Positions 50,279 through 59,451 of a DNA stretch of 64,000 nt are shown one piece after another. Under the pieces are notes generated by a model that saw only the letters and a program-made list of their open reading frames with translations, made no database searches and was not told the DNA's origin. Within the stretch, counting starts at the first letter, position 1. Every line of letters starts with the position of its first letter. The position numbers and the translations under genes are program-made. This DNA is from Nostoc sp. UHCC 0302 (lineage in GTDB: Bacteria; Cyanobacteriota; Cyanobacteriia; Cyanobacteriales; Nostocaceae), in contig NZ_CP151100.1 of NCBI RefSeq assembly GCF_038096175.1, positions 186,001 through 250,000 on the forward strand, given 5' to 3'.

Positions 50279-52501
50279 ATGAGTACAGCAGAATTTTGTT
50301 GGTGTGTTTCAGGAAGAATCGAGCAGGGTGAGTTAGTTACTGATTTCTGTGAAGCAATAAAAATTAAGAGCGGTCAAGAACTGGCTGCACTTGCACATCA
50401 GGGAATATGGAAGTGCATTCCTTCTACTGATTCTACAGGGGATGTCACAGGCGTTTCTTTGGTAGAAAAACTTGCAACATTTGTGCCATCTTATTGTGTT
50501 GGTCGAGTGACGCAAGCTTCCAAGCGCGGTGATACGGTGCTGGTAAAGCTATCCCCGACTTGCAAAATCACTTTTCGTAGTACTTATAAGTTAGCCGTAG
50601 CAGGACTATACAAGCTCTCGTTTGAATACCGCGATCGCGGATTACATATAGTAGCGGCACAAAGAGTAGATATAGCTGAACTACCTGCCGAGATAGAAAT
50701 ACAACCACCAGCAGCAGTCACGAAAACCGCACCCAGTATCGAGGAGTCATGGCAACAAAAACTAGAACCACTAATATATGCCCAATTTCCCAACTTCCGC
50801 CCGATTCATCAAAGGATTAACAATGGAGTTCTGGAATGGGAAGGGCTTGTAGAAAATAGAAAAATCCGAATTCAGGGAACCGTAGGAAGTGCTGCTCTCT
50901 TGATTCATGAATTCTCACAACCACAAGTCCAGCTAGAAGATAGCCAGTTAGATTTGTTAAGGGTAACGCCGTTGGGAGCAGCGCGTTCAATTGGAGCAAG
51001 CTGTTTTCGAGTCGAGATCGGCAATTATGAAATTGTCTTAGATGCAGGCACTCGTCCCAAGGGCAGCCAACCCTTACCCGCCTTTGAACATTTAAAAAAC
51101 CCAAATCTGATTCTGATCACTCACGCACACTCAGATCACATCGGCGCACTGCCAGTATTACATTCATTGTTTCCGGCTTGTCCCATGATCTGTACCCCTG
51201 GCACACGAGAAATTGCCCAAGTTATGTTATCAGATTGTTTGAAAGTACAGCAGCGGAATGAGGATTTTCAACCCCTATTTGATGAAACTGAACTCAGGGA
51301 AACGCTTTTTCGCTTAGAAACTCAACCAATAGGTGTAGAGTTTGAACCACTGCCCGGACTCAAAGTAAAATTCATTAATGCTGGTCACATCGTCGGAGCA
51401 GCTTGCATATATCTCCAGTACGGTAATCGCACGATTTTATATACGGGTGACTATAATGTAGCCAACAGCCGGACAACCGAAGGATTACAACTTCATGATT
51501 TACCAACTGCTGATGTTTTGATTACTGAAGCTACATACGGCGCTAGCATTCATCCCAACCGCAAGCAACAAGAAACAGAACTCGTGCAAGCAGTTTTAGA
51601 AATAGTCAAAAGCGGTGGGAATGTTCTGATTCCAGCTTTTGCTTTGGGTCGCGCTCAAGAAATTATTCTCGCTCTCAAAACCAGCGCCAAATTCTCACAA
51701 ACTAATATTCCTATTTATATTGATGGTTTAGTTAGAGCGATTACTGATGTCTTTAGTGAACACCTCAATTTTCTGCCGAAAGCTGTGCAAAACTTGGCGA
51801 CTATCGGTCGAACACCACCATTTATTGATGGGGTAAGAGTAATACCGATAACTGACCCACAACAACGCCCACTAGCTCTTGCTAAACCGAGTGTAATTAT
51901 TGCATCTAGTGGTATGCTCACTGGTGGCGCTTCAGTCTACTATGCACAAACACTACTAGAGAGAGAAAACGCTGCAATATTTATTAGTGGCTACACAGAT
52001 GAGGAATCTCCTGGGCGATTACTGCAAGAGATGCAGACTGGAGAAACAGTCACAATTGATGAGAAAGACTATACAGTAAAAGCGCAAATCCGTAAGTTTA
52101 ATCTCTCCGCACATACAGACCGGGTAGGCATTGGACAGGTAATTGCTAAAGTTGCACCACGCCACCTAATTTTAGTTCACGGCAGTTTCTCTGCTCTTAA
52201 TGACTTAGCACGCACCGATTTGCAAAAACATTACATTATTCACATTCCTCGTGTTGGCGAGTCAGTAGAATATGGTGTCATGCCAACTTTCATTAGTGAA
52301 GCGACTCAAATAGAACTCAATAAGCCAAAAGTTATAGAGTTAGAAATTGTTAGTGAGCATGATGGTGCTTGGATTCGAGTTCCAAAAGATGTTGTAGACA
52401 GTGACCCCAGGTGGCAAGCACTTTCAACTGTTGGAAATATTCGTGCGGAACAATTCCTCATTGATTTTGATGCCTCTACGACCCCAATTTTTAGCACTTG
52501 A
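50279..52501 (+). CDS. MBL-fold beta-CASP hydrolase with N-terminal extension, 740 aa
   Basis: Metallo-beta-lactamase/beta-CASP nuclease related to CPSF-like RNases. The zinc site has HAHSDHIGALP near residue 281 and a TGDYN box near residue 390. The beta-CASP part has NVLIPAFALGRAQEIILALK and SSGMLTGGASVYYAQ. The C-terminal motif is FNLSAHTDRVGIGQVIAKVA, then HLILVHGS. An N-terminal region of about 215 residues precedes the fold and may be an OB-like RNA-binding part (RGDTVLVKLSPTCKITFRST). Likely an RNA endo/exonuclease. Confidence 0.85.
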   Translation: MSTAEFCWCVSGRIEQGELVTDFCEAIKIKSGQELAALAHQGIWKCIPSTDSTGDVTGVSLVEKLATFVPSYCVGRVTQASKRGDTVLVKLSPTCKITFRSTYKLAVAGLYKLSFEYRDRGLHIVAAQRVDIAELPAEIEIQPPAAVTKTAPSIEESWQQKLEPLIYAQFPNFRPIHQRINNGVLEWEGLVENRKIRIQGTVGSAALLIHEFSQPQVQLEDSQLDLLRVTPLGAARSIGASCFRVEIGNYEIVLDAGTRPKGSQPLPAFEHLKNPNLILITHAHSDHIGALPVLHSLFPACPMICTPGTREIAQVMLSDCLKVQQRNEDFQPLFDETELRETLFRLETQPIGVEFEPLPGLKVKFINAGHIVGAACIYLQYGNRTILYTGDYNVANSRTTEGLQLHDLPTADVLITEATYGASIHPNRKQQETELVQAVLEIVKSGGNVLIPAFALGRAQEIILALKTSAKFSQTNIPIYIDGLVRAITDVFSEHLNFLPKAVQNLATIGRTPPFIDGVRVIPITDPQQRPLALAKPSVIIASSGMLTGGASVYYAQTLLERENAAIFISGYTDEESPGRLLQEMQTGETVTIDEKDYTVKAQIRKFNLSAHTDRVGIGQVIAKVAPRHLILVHGSFSALNDLARTDLQKHYIIHIPRVGESVEYGVMPTFISEATQIELNKPKVIELEIVSEHDGAWIRVPKDVVDSDPRWQALSTVGNIRAEQFLIDFDASTTPIFST

Positions 52502-52640
52502 TAAAGCAAAGGAATCTCTTAATGATTGCTGCGCCAAGTGTCAGTTTTTACAAGATGAATTATGTTGCTCACAGCAAAGTCCACTATATGGATTTACAGT
52601 TGATCCACAGGGAATATGCCCGGAATTTACTAAAGCCTAA
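52470..52640 (+). CDS. Small Cys-rich protein, 56 aa
   Basis: The ATG at 52470 lies inside the end of the beta-CASP gene, in another frame, with a 32-bp overlap. The sequence KESLNDCCAKCQFLQDELCC and SQQSPLYGFTVDPQGICPEF carries six Cys in a pattern that suggests a metal site. Probably expressed with the preceding gene; function unknown. Confidence 0.5.
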   Translation: MPLRPQFLALDKAKESLNDCCAKCQFLQDELCCSQQSPLYGFTVDPQGICPEFTKA

Positions 52641-52652
52641 CTCTAAAGTAGC

Positions 52653-53405
52653 CTATTCCTCATCCTCTTGTTCGTACTCTTCGTCCTCGTCTTCATCTTC
52701 GTCATAGTCATATTTCTCATCCCCATGTTCTTCAAGCCACTTTCGTTCTTCCTCTTTAGCGAGTTCAAACATTATTTTTCTTCTCTCCTCCCTTTCCCTC
52801 TCTTCGGCTTCCTTCTCTTGTTTCTCCTTTTCTAACCGCTCTCTCTCAAGCCTTTCCCGCTCTTGAGTTTCTTTCTCTACCCTCTCCCTCTCAATTCTTA
52901 TTAGCCGCTGCTCAATTCGCCCACAATAGAAATCTAATGCCTTGCCTGTTGCTGTTCCAGTAATTGCGCCACCTACTAGAAAGATAAGTCCAGTTTTCCA
53001 ACCTTGGATTGGGCCACCGCTCCACTCTAAGCGAGGTTCATTGAAGTACACCAGTACGGCGAAAATCACAATTCCAACTATTGTATTAATCAGCGCAAAG
53101 ATTCTCGGTGTCAACTCAGCTTTTCGCAGTATCAGCCACTGCCCCAGGCTAACAATGATGCTGAAGATGACAGCGGCGATGGCGCACAGAATAATATTGT
53201 CTGGAAATCTGAACGGGTCTACTCTTAAGTTGATAATCAGTGGGACGACAATAAAGGAAGAGAGCAATAAGCCAAGGAACAAGCTTGCAGAGCTCATCAA
53301 CGCCCAATATCGCCCAAGATAACCAAGACGAAACTTCAGCACCCACTCCTGAATGCCAAACATTGTCATCCAAAAGGCGATTGCTGCGCTCACGTAATCA
53401 AGCAT
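52653..53405 (-). CDS. Membrane protein with charged coiled-coil tail, 250 aa
   Basis: About five membrane segments are visible (WALMSSASLFLGLLLSSFIV, LCAIAAVIFSIIVSLGQWLI, FALINTIVGIVIFAVLVYF, GLIFLVGGAITGTATG). They are followed by a long Glu/Arg/Lys helix and a Glu/Asp-rich end. The C-terminal half should form a cytoplasmic coiled coil. No family recognised. Confidence 0.7.
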   Translation of the reverse strand: MLDYVSAAIAFWMTMFGIQEWVLKFRLGYLGRYWALMSSASLFLGLLLSSFIVVPLIINLRVDPFRFPDNIILCAIAAVIFSIIVSLGQWLILRKAELTPRIFALINTIVGIVIFAVLVYFNEPRLEWSGGPIQGWKTGLIFLVGGAITGTATGKALDFYCGRIEQRLIRIERERVEKETQERERLERERLEKEKQEKEAEEREREERRKIMFELAKEEERKWLEEHGDEKYDYDEDEDEDEEYEQEDEE

Positions 53406-53634
53406 TGCCGTTGTTTTAACCCGTGGGTCGAAGAGGGTAATTTCTAGGATAAGCTAAATCAACTATGGTGTATGACTTTTAGCATTTGTTACGGCAATTG
53501 CTCAAGTCAGCGTACTGCCAATGGCGAGGTTAATTAACGTGAGTTCCGTTTCAGGCAATGGCAGTAAATTATGAGCATTTGTATTGCGCGATGCAACGAT
53601 TGTGACATACCTTCAGACTGAATGGATGTTATTT

Positions 53635-54429
53635 ATGACCTACAAACAAGAGGTTATCGATTTTTACAACGCTAGGACGAACTATGATAACGATGCCACT
53701 TTCAATCGCGCAATCACACTTTTTGACTATGCAACTCCATTTCCTGGGCAATCCGTTTTAGATGTTGCAACAGGAACCGGAAATATTGCCATCGAAGCTG
53801 CTAAAAAAGTCGGCACAAGTGGTTCTGTGATTGGAATTGATATTGCAACAGAATTACTCAAGATTGCTCAGCAGAAAATTCAAGCAGAAAACTTATCCAA
53901 TATTGAGTTAATTGAAGTCGATGCACAAATATATGAGCCGGAATCGAATCAATTTGACGCAATCTATTGTTCTTACGCGCTCGTGCTTTTTCCCAACATT
54001 CCTACGATTCTCGGAAATTGGTATCGTTTTCTCAAATCCAGTGGATTCATCGCATTTACCTGCTCATCGGAAGATTCATATTCAGCATTGTCAATCGTAG
54101 AAGCCTGTACAAAACATGGAATCACACTTCCAAATCTGCATGAACCATTGGGAACACCAGAGCGAATTCAATACCTATTAACTCAAGCCAAATTTAATCA
54201 AATAGAAATTCATTCCCGACAACTGGGGACTTATTTGTGCTTAGAAAAAGCCCAGAGCAGATGGAATGGACAATTCTGGCTACATATCGATAATCCACTG
54301 CGCGAATTAAAACCGGAAAAAATTAGCCGGATTAAAGCGAGTTATGACGATAAGATCGCTGCGCTAGAAACTGAGGAGGGCGTATGGCATGAGGAATTAA
54401 TTTACTACGTTGTTGCTCGTAAAGTATAA
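53635..54429 (+). CDS. SAM-dependent methyltransferase, class I, 264 aa
   Basis: Motif I is VLDVATGTGNIAIEAAKKVG; then VIGIDIATELLKIAQQKI and FDAIYCSYALVLFPNIPTIL follow, as in UbiE-like/type 11 methyltransferases. The C-terminal part would hold the acceptor site. I chose ATG 53635 (MTYKQEVIDFYNAR), as upstream frames lack family resemblance; ATG 53626 is an alternative. Substrate unknown. Confidence 0.85.
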   Translation: MTYKQEVIDFYNARTNYDNDATFNRAITLFDYATPFPGQSVLDVATGTGNIAIEAAKKVGTSGSVIGIDIATELLKIAQQKIQAENLSNIELIEVDAQIYEPESNQFDAIYCSYALVLFPNIPTILGNWYRFLKSSGFIAFTCSSEDSYSALSIVEACTKHGITLPNLHEPLGTPERIQYLLTQAKFNQIEIHSRQLGTYLCLEKAQSRWNGQFWLHIDNPLRELKPEKISRIKASYDDKIAALETEEGVWHEELIYYVVARKV

Positions 54430-54759
54430 CCATCAAAATAGGAACGATAGCGCTCCGATTCGAGTTGTGAGATTCATAATGCTCTGCAAACCCCATAATC
54501 TAAGGATTAAGCGCCCGAATATTAAGCCGAACTGGCTTTATCTAAATATATAGTGCAACAGAAACGCTCACGCCTATGCAGAGCATGAAGTTAATCATAT
54601 AGTTGCATTTATATAGTACAATTGTACTTGTAAATGGTTAGATTGCCAAAGCTAAAAGTAAAACACACTCCACTATGCTTCTAGAAATTAATTTCTAGGG
54701 GCATTTTATACTCTTTTTAGTTGTGTAAATAGGCATCTTTGATGCTTATTTGTAATTTG
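54430..54759. promoter_or_regulatory. Convergent intergenic region with two palindromes
   Basis: AGTACAATTGTACT (54615-54628) and CTAGAAATTAATTTCTAG (54681-54698) are perfect palindromes in an AT-rich spacer between converging genes. The second may act as a bidirectional terminator (TTTTATACTCTTTTT follows). No gene here. Confidence 0.4.
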
Positions 54760-55464
54760 TTAATTTAATTGCGCCGAGAGTCTTTGCATCTGTTGTTCTA
54801 CAGACTTAATATGTTTATCATTTTTAGGCAAAAGGCGGTTGAATATCTCCAGTATCGTTTGGTAACACGAGAAGGCTTCTTCGTAACGTAATAATTGCTC
54901 AAAACAGTTAGCCAATTTTTGTATAATCCGAGCTTTATCGAACTCGTTAGCCCCAATGTATTTTAATTGAAGTGAAATATCGTAAAAAGCGATCGCTTGC
55001 TGATAGTTCTCAAGAGCCTGTGTATATTGCAACAAATTCAAGTGGAAATCAGCTATTGATATAAATACACTAGCTTTGAGTGCATAATTACCATAGTCAT
55101 TCGGAGCAAATTTGATTGCAGTATCATAGATACTAAGCGATTGCTGGTAAGTTAAAAATGCTTCTTTTACATAGTCTTGCTTTGATAAAAGTTCAGCTAA
55201 TCTTTCTACTACCATCCCGTAATATCCTAAACCAATCGCATCGTTAGGAATTAAAGAAAATACTCTTTCATACGTGGCAACTGCTTGCTTTAAACTTTCA
55301 AGCGCCTGGACTGATTGATTTTGCCGTAACTGTAACTCAGACAGCTTTTCGAGTGCAAAGCCTAAAAGTTTAAGAGTTTTGAAGTCATTGGGAGCGAACC
55401 TCAGCGCCGTGTTGTAATTCTTGATTGTAATCGTGTAACTTTCTATTGTTTCTTGCTGCTGCAT
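54760..55464 (-). CDS. TPR-repeat protein, 234 aa
   Basis: A series of TPR-like helical pairs: YNTALRFAPNDFKTLKLLGF, YERVFSLIPNDAIGLGYYGM, YDTAIKFAPNDYGNYALKAS, FYDISLQLKYIGANEFDKAR. A protein-interaction scaffold of unknown partner. ATG 55464 (MQQQETIESYT) is preferred to an upstream start at 55506, which lies close to a heptamer-arm repeat. Confidence 0.75.
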   Translation of the reverse strand: MQQQETIESYTITIKNYNTALRFAPNDFKTLKLLGFALEKLSELQLRQNQSVQALESLKQAVATYERVFSLIPNDAIGLGYYGMVVERLAELLSKQDYVKEAFLTYQQSLSIYDTAIKFAPNDYGNYALKASVFISIADFHLNLLQYTQALENYQQAIAFYDISLQLKYIGANEFDKARIIQKLANCFEQLLRYEEAFSCYQTILEIFNRLLPKNDKHIKSVEQQMQRLSAQLN

Positions 55465-55490
55465 AAAATTGCTCCAAAACTTAAATAGTA

Positions 55491-55631
55491 AGAATTCAGC
55501 ACCCAAGAGTCAGAATCCAGAATAAAGATAGGAATTTATCAAGGTATTGATGCATGATTAGTATATTTATTCGTCAAATTTTCTCCTGATTTTTTAACTA
55601 TTCTGACGAATGAATTCTGATTCCTGAATTC
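55491..55631. repeat. Inverted heptamer-arm spacer, hit by IS66
   Basis: The left arm 55491-55524 (AGAGTCAGAATCCAG) faces the right arm 55601-55631 (CTGATTCCTGAATTC). The IS66 copy has inserted at the outer end of the right arm, duplicating CTGAATTC. Confidence 0.6.
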
Positions 55632-57178
55632 GTAAGGATTCAGGTGGCAGGGTATTGACAAAGGGGACACTTGAGGGAGAATATCGCAAATATGAACCAA
55701 AACCTGCCTCAAGAATTAGATCGAGAAAGCTTGAACCAGTTATCAAAAGAAGAACTGGTGGATATCATCATTGAGCAGAGCAAGGTAATACGTGATTTAC
55801 AAAAAATCATTTTAGAACTACAGCAAGAAATAGAGCGTTTAAAAATCAGTAGGGATTTAGACAGTTCTAATTCGTCGAAACCACCATCTGGAGACATCCA
55901 CAAAAAGAGCGAAAACAAAAAGGTACCCCTGCAAGAAGAATCAAATCAACCGAAAAAGAAACCAGGTGGACAGCCAGGACATCAAGGTAAAACTCGTAAG
56001 GGGTTTGGCAGAGTAGACCGTTATGAAATCTTACGTCCAAGTGATTGTATCTGTTGTGGTAACAAAGCATTTGCACCCCTAGCAGTAAAAGTAGAAAAAC
56101 AGGCTGTAGCGCAATTAGTAGAACGTCCCATTGAAATAGTAGAATATCAACGCCATACCTGCGTGTGTGAGTGTTGTGGAAATGTACAAACAGCCTCATG
56201 GTCGCCAGATATCGTTCCAGGACAAGATTTAGGAGTTAGATTACAGGCGTTTTTAGGATGGGTAAACAATTATGCACACATGCCTTATGAAAAACAGCAA
56301 GAAATGTTGTGGGAACTGGGGCAAATTGAAATTGGGTTAGGAACGTTAGTTGCAACTAATGAACGAATCCAACAAGCGATTGAACCAAGCATTAATGAAT
56401 TGAGCAATTGGGTAAAACAGACACAACCTAATGTTCATGTGGATGAAACACCTTGGTCAGTCAAAGGGATCAAAGAATGGTTGTGGGTAGTTGCCAATTC
56501 TGATTTCTGCCTGTTTACTGCTGCTGACACTCGTTCACGAGCCGAATTATCAGCCATTTTAGGGACTGAATATACAGGGGTACTCAGCAGCGATGATTTT
56601 AGCGTTTACAATGGTTATCCAGCTTTTGCCCAGCAGAAATGTTTGGCTCATCTACGCCGACACTTCAAAAAACTAATTATTCTTCCAGGTCTTCACAACC
56701 AAGCTATCGGTGAAACGTTTGTTAATTTAATTGATGAAGCCTTTAGGAATTACGCTCAATGGTTTGAGAGCCTTGACTCCTTGGGTTACAACGATTGGGT
56801 CAATCAATTTAAATCTAAGTTGCACTCCTCACTTAATCAGTGGATTGACAAGGCAGGAGCTACAGCTGGCAACCTTTTACGTTCTTTGCGTGATAAAGCA
56901 AATCAATGGTGGTATTTTCTTGATTATCCTGAAGTTCCTCCAGATAACAATCAGGCTGAACGATCGCTTCGTTTGGCTGTGACAAAGCGTAAGGTTAGCG
57001 GTGGTTCCCGTTCAATGGAGCGGTTTCAACACACTGCTAATTTGTTGACTGTGGTACAAACCTGCCGCCGTCAAGGTAGGTCTGTAATTGATTTTTTTGC
57101 ACAAGCTCTACTGGTTGGTTCTCTTGACTATCAGTCTCGTCCGTCTCTACTTCCTGGATATTAGACCTGAATCCTTAC
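55632..57178 (+). mobile_element. IS66-family insertion sequence (1547 bp)
   Basis: Perfect inverted ends GTAAGGATTCAGGT/ACCTGAATCCTTAC and an 8-bp target duplication CTGAATTC (55624-55631, 57179-57186), the duplication length typical of IS66. It carries a single transposase gene and lacks the tnpA/tnpB accessory genes. Confidence 0.92.
55692..57164 (+). CDS. IS66-family transposase, 490 aa
   Basis: An N-terminal coiled coil (VIRDLQKIILELQQEIERLK) is followed by a basic linker and a zinc-binding segment (CICCGN, CVCECCGN). The DDE core has D in NVHVDETPWSVKG, D in GVLSSDDFSVYNG and E in DNNQAERSLRLAVTKRKVSG. ATG 55692 is used; a TTG at 55671 would add seven residues. Looks intact. Confidence 0.92.
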   Translation: MNQNLPQELDRESLNQLSKEELVDIIIEQSKVIRDLQKIILELQQEIERLKISRDLDSSNSSKPPSGDIHKKSENKKVPLQEESNQPKKKPGGQPGHQGKTRKGFGRVDRYEILRPSDCICCGNKAFAPLAVKVEKQAVAQLVERPIEIVEYQRHTCVCECCGNVQTASWSPDIVPGQDLGVRLQAFLGWVNNYAHMPYEKQQEMLWELGQIEIGLGTLVATNERIQQAIEPSINELSNWVKQTQPNVHVDETPWSVKGIKEWLWVVANSDFCLFTAADTRSRAELSAILGTEYTGVLSSDDFSVYNGYPAFAQQKCLAHLRRHFKKLIILPGLHNQAIGETFVNLIDEAFRNYAQWFESLDSLGYNDWVNQFKSKLHSSLNQWIDKAGATAGNLLRSLRDKANQWWYFLDYPEVPPDNNQAERSLRLAVTKRKVSGGSRSMERFQHTANLLTVVQTCRRQGRSVIDFFAQALLVGSLDYQSRPSLLPGY

Positions 57179-57376
57179 CTGAATTCTTACATTAAATACA
57201 AACAAATCAAAGCAACTACTTAAGATTAATCACAAACCCTTTATTGCAGGGTAATAAGAGATTAGCTTTAATTCAATTTTTCTGAATTTGAAAATCAATT
57301 TCGCACCCTTGAATAATTACGTTATATACTGTTAGGGGTTGAGTAGATAGATGTGGTGGCAATAAATAAATCATTA

Positions 57377-58547
57377 AGTAGGTAGGCACCGAAATTTTCT
57401 ACTATGTAACAAAATCTTAAGTTGATAATCTAGAGCTAAATTTTACACGATGTGTGTTGTGATTGTTTTTTTTTCCTCTAGCTTGAACACCATTGATGAC
57501 GGCGTAAGCGAGATCTAGCTCATCATCAAATGCTTGCCCGGATAACTCATCTTTCTTGAGATGTTGCCATTCCAATTCAATTGGATTCATTTCTGAGCAA
57601 TATTTCGGGAGAAAAAAGATGTACAAACCCTGACTTTCCCATTTTTTCCACAATTGTTGAACTTCTTGGCAGCGATGTATTGGCCCGTTATCTTGCACAA
57701 TCACGCTGATACGTCCAGTTTCTTGGGCTTGTTTGGCTTCTTTCTCCATCATTTCTATATAAGATTTACGGTCAACACCACCGATAACTAAACCGTAAAC
57801 AAAACTGATTAAAGGTTGGAGAAGCCCGATAATACTTAATCTGCGACCACGGCGTTTAGTCTGTTCTAACCGTTTTTGCTCACCTCTAAAGTAATATGTA
57901 TAACTAGGTTCGCTCCACATACAGAACCCTGACTCGTCTAGGTATTTCAGGTCTATTTCACCAGTGGCAGCAGCTAATTCCAACATGTCTAGGTCTGCTT
58001 GCTTGTTTGCTCGTGCTACTGGGTCTTGTTTTCCTTTATGGCTTTTCCTTGTCCGTTTCCAATCGACCCCCTTTTTTTGAGTACCCGTCTTAATCTGTCG
58101 GCACTCATCTCAACGTTGCGTTCTGTTTTCAACTTCAAAGCTAACTGAGAACTATTGTATGTGCGTGGCTCGTTTCTGAGGCATTCTTCTAAAAATATCA
58201 TGTCATCCTCAAGCCACTTTGGTTTCCCCCCTCGCCCAGGAGATTCCCAAAGCCCTTCTGTGCCCAGTTTTTGCCATTGATGCAAAACTTTTGTGACTGT
58301 TTTTTTGTGACAATCAAAGTGATCTGCTATCTTCTCTACATACCAACCATGTGCATTTAGCCTGATTATTTCCGCCCTGTCTTTGACTTTCTGTGGTACA
58401 TCCTGTTTTCTCAGATTTAGTAAAGTTTGGTCTTGCTCAGGAGTCAGAAATACCCTTAAACGCGCACCCATACACCAACTACCTTGTAGATGCATTATCA
58501 GTCTTTACATATCTTAACATAGCTGACTTTTTTGGCACCTACCTACT
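57377..58547 (-). mobile_element. IS630-family insertion sequence (1171 bp)
   Basis: The ends start AGTAGGTAGG and are mirrored at the right, with two mismatches further in. Both sides are flanked by TA, the target duplicated by IS630/Tc1 elements. Confidence 0.85.
57417..58471 (-). CDS. IS630-family transposase, two frames (-1 frameshift)
   Basis: Frame 1 (58471 to 58016) holds the N-terminal HTH pair (VEKIADHFDCHKKTVTKVLH, then MSADRLRRVLKKRG). The second frame, open from the A7G5 run near 58071-58082, reads VDWKRTRKSHKGKQDPVARA, then the DDE part: YLDESGFCMW, VIVQDNGPIHR, SEMNPIELEW, ending 57417. A -1 slip at the A7G5 run joins them, as is usual for IS630 elements. Expected full product about 345 residues. 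Confidence 0.82.
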
Positions 58548-58602
58548 TATAGAAGAGTTGCCAAGACTCGAATATCGTATTAATCAAGACTTGTTCTGTC
58601 TA

Positions 58603-59424
58603 TTACTTGTCGGTTTCTTCAGCCTCCTGTTCTAGGAGGGCGATTAATTCAGACACTCGCATATTTTCACCAGTCCAGACTTGATCTAATAAGCGCAAAT
58701 GTTCAATACTCAGATCGGTTTCCTTAATTATCGATACGTTAGTTTCACCCAATGCCCTCAACAAATCTTCAAATACCACTGAACCATTAAACTCAATTCC
58801 TTCAATCTCAACTGATGCTAAAGCTGATAACCGTTCACCACAGACATCAAACATAAACCAGTCACAAAAATCTTTTTCTATTTCTGGATGGCGACTACTA
58901 ATACCTTGCATGAGCCAGAGAACGTAAATACTGGCAGTAGCATTATCCATCGTAGCTAATCGATTACCAGCCAGCTTACTAAGATTATCAAAGAATGGCA
59001 CACCTAAAGTTTTTTCTAATATCTGCATTGAGCTTGGTTGCTCCTTAGATACTACAGATATTTCTGTATAATCTTCTTTTTTAGGAAAATTATTAACTAA
59101 GTATTTATTGGCTTGCTTTGACATGAACAGTCTTCCATCTGGGTGTAAGCTGAAATCTGACCCAGCTTTAAAACCACCTTTAATTAACTGTTGACTCATA
59201 ACAACTGAGACATCGGCTACTGCTTCTTGGTAACGTTCCTTACCTGCATATTCTTCCAAAAACCAAACAAAATTTATATGGTCTACTTGTAAAAGTACTT
59301 CGTTGAGGAGTTCTGTAACAAGAGTAGATTCTACCTTGTTAAGGACTTCTTTGACTGATTGCATATTTTGAGAAGAAATCGCTGCAAATAACTGCTGTTT
59401 ATTGTGTGCATTTTGCTGATTCAT
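58603..59424 (-). CDS. Hypothetical protein, 273 aa
   Basis: No family recognised. Helical and acidic, with FVWFLEEYAGKERYQEAVAD and WFMFDVCGERLSALASVEIE segments. It lies between an IS630 element (55 bp from its stop) and an IS1380 element (28 bp from its start), so its promoter has probably been displaced or replaced by the IS1380 end. Confidence 0.6.
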   Translation of the reverse strand: MNQQNAHNKQQLFAAISSQNMQSVKEVLNKVESTLVTELLNEVLLQVDHINFVWFLEEYAGKERYQEAVADVSVVMSQQLIKGGFKAGSDFSLHPDGRLFMSKQANKYLVNNFPKKEDYTEISVVSKEQPSSMQILEKTLGVPFFDNLSKLAGNRLATMDNATASIYVLWLMQGISSRHPEIEKDFCDWFMFDVCGERLSALASVEIEGIEFNGSVVFEDLLRALGETNVSIIKETDLSIEHLRLLDQVWTGENMRVSELIALLEQEAEETDK

Positions 59425-59451
59425 TTGTCTAATCCTACAATTTTGGCGTTA

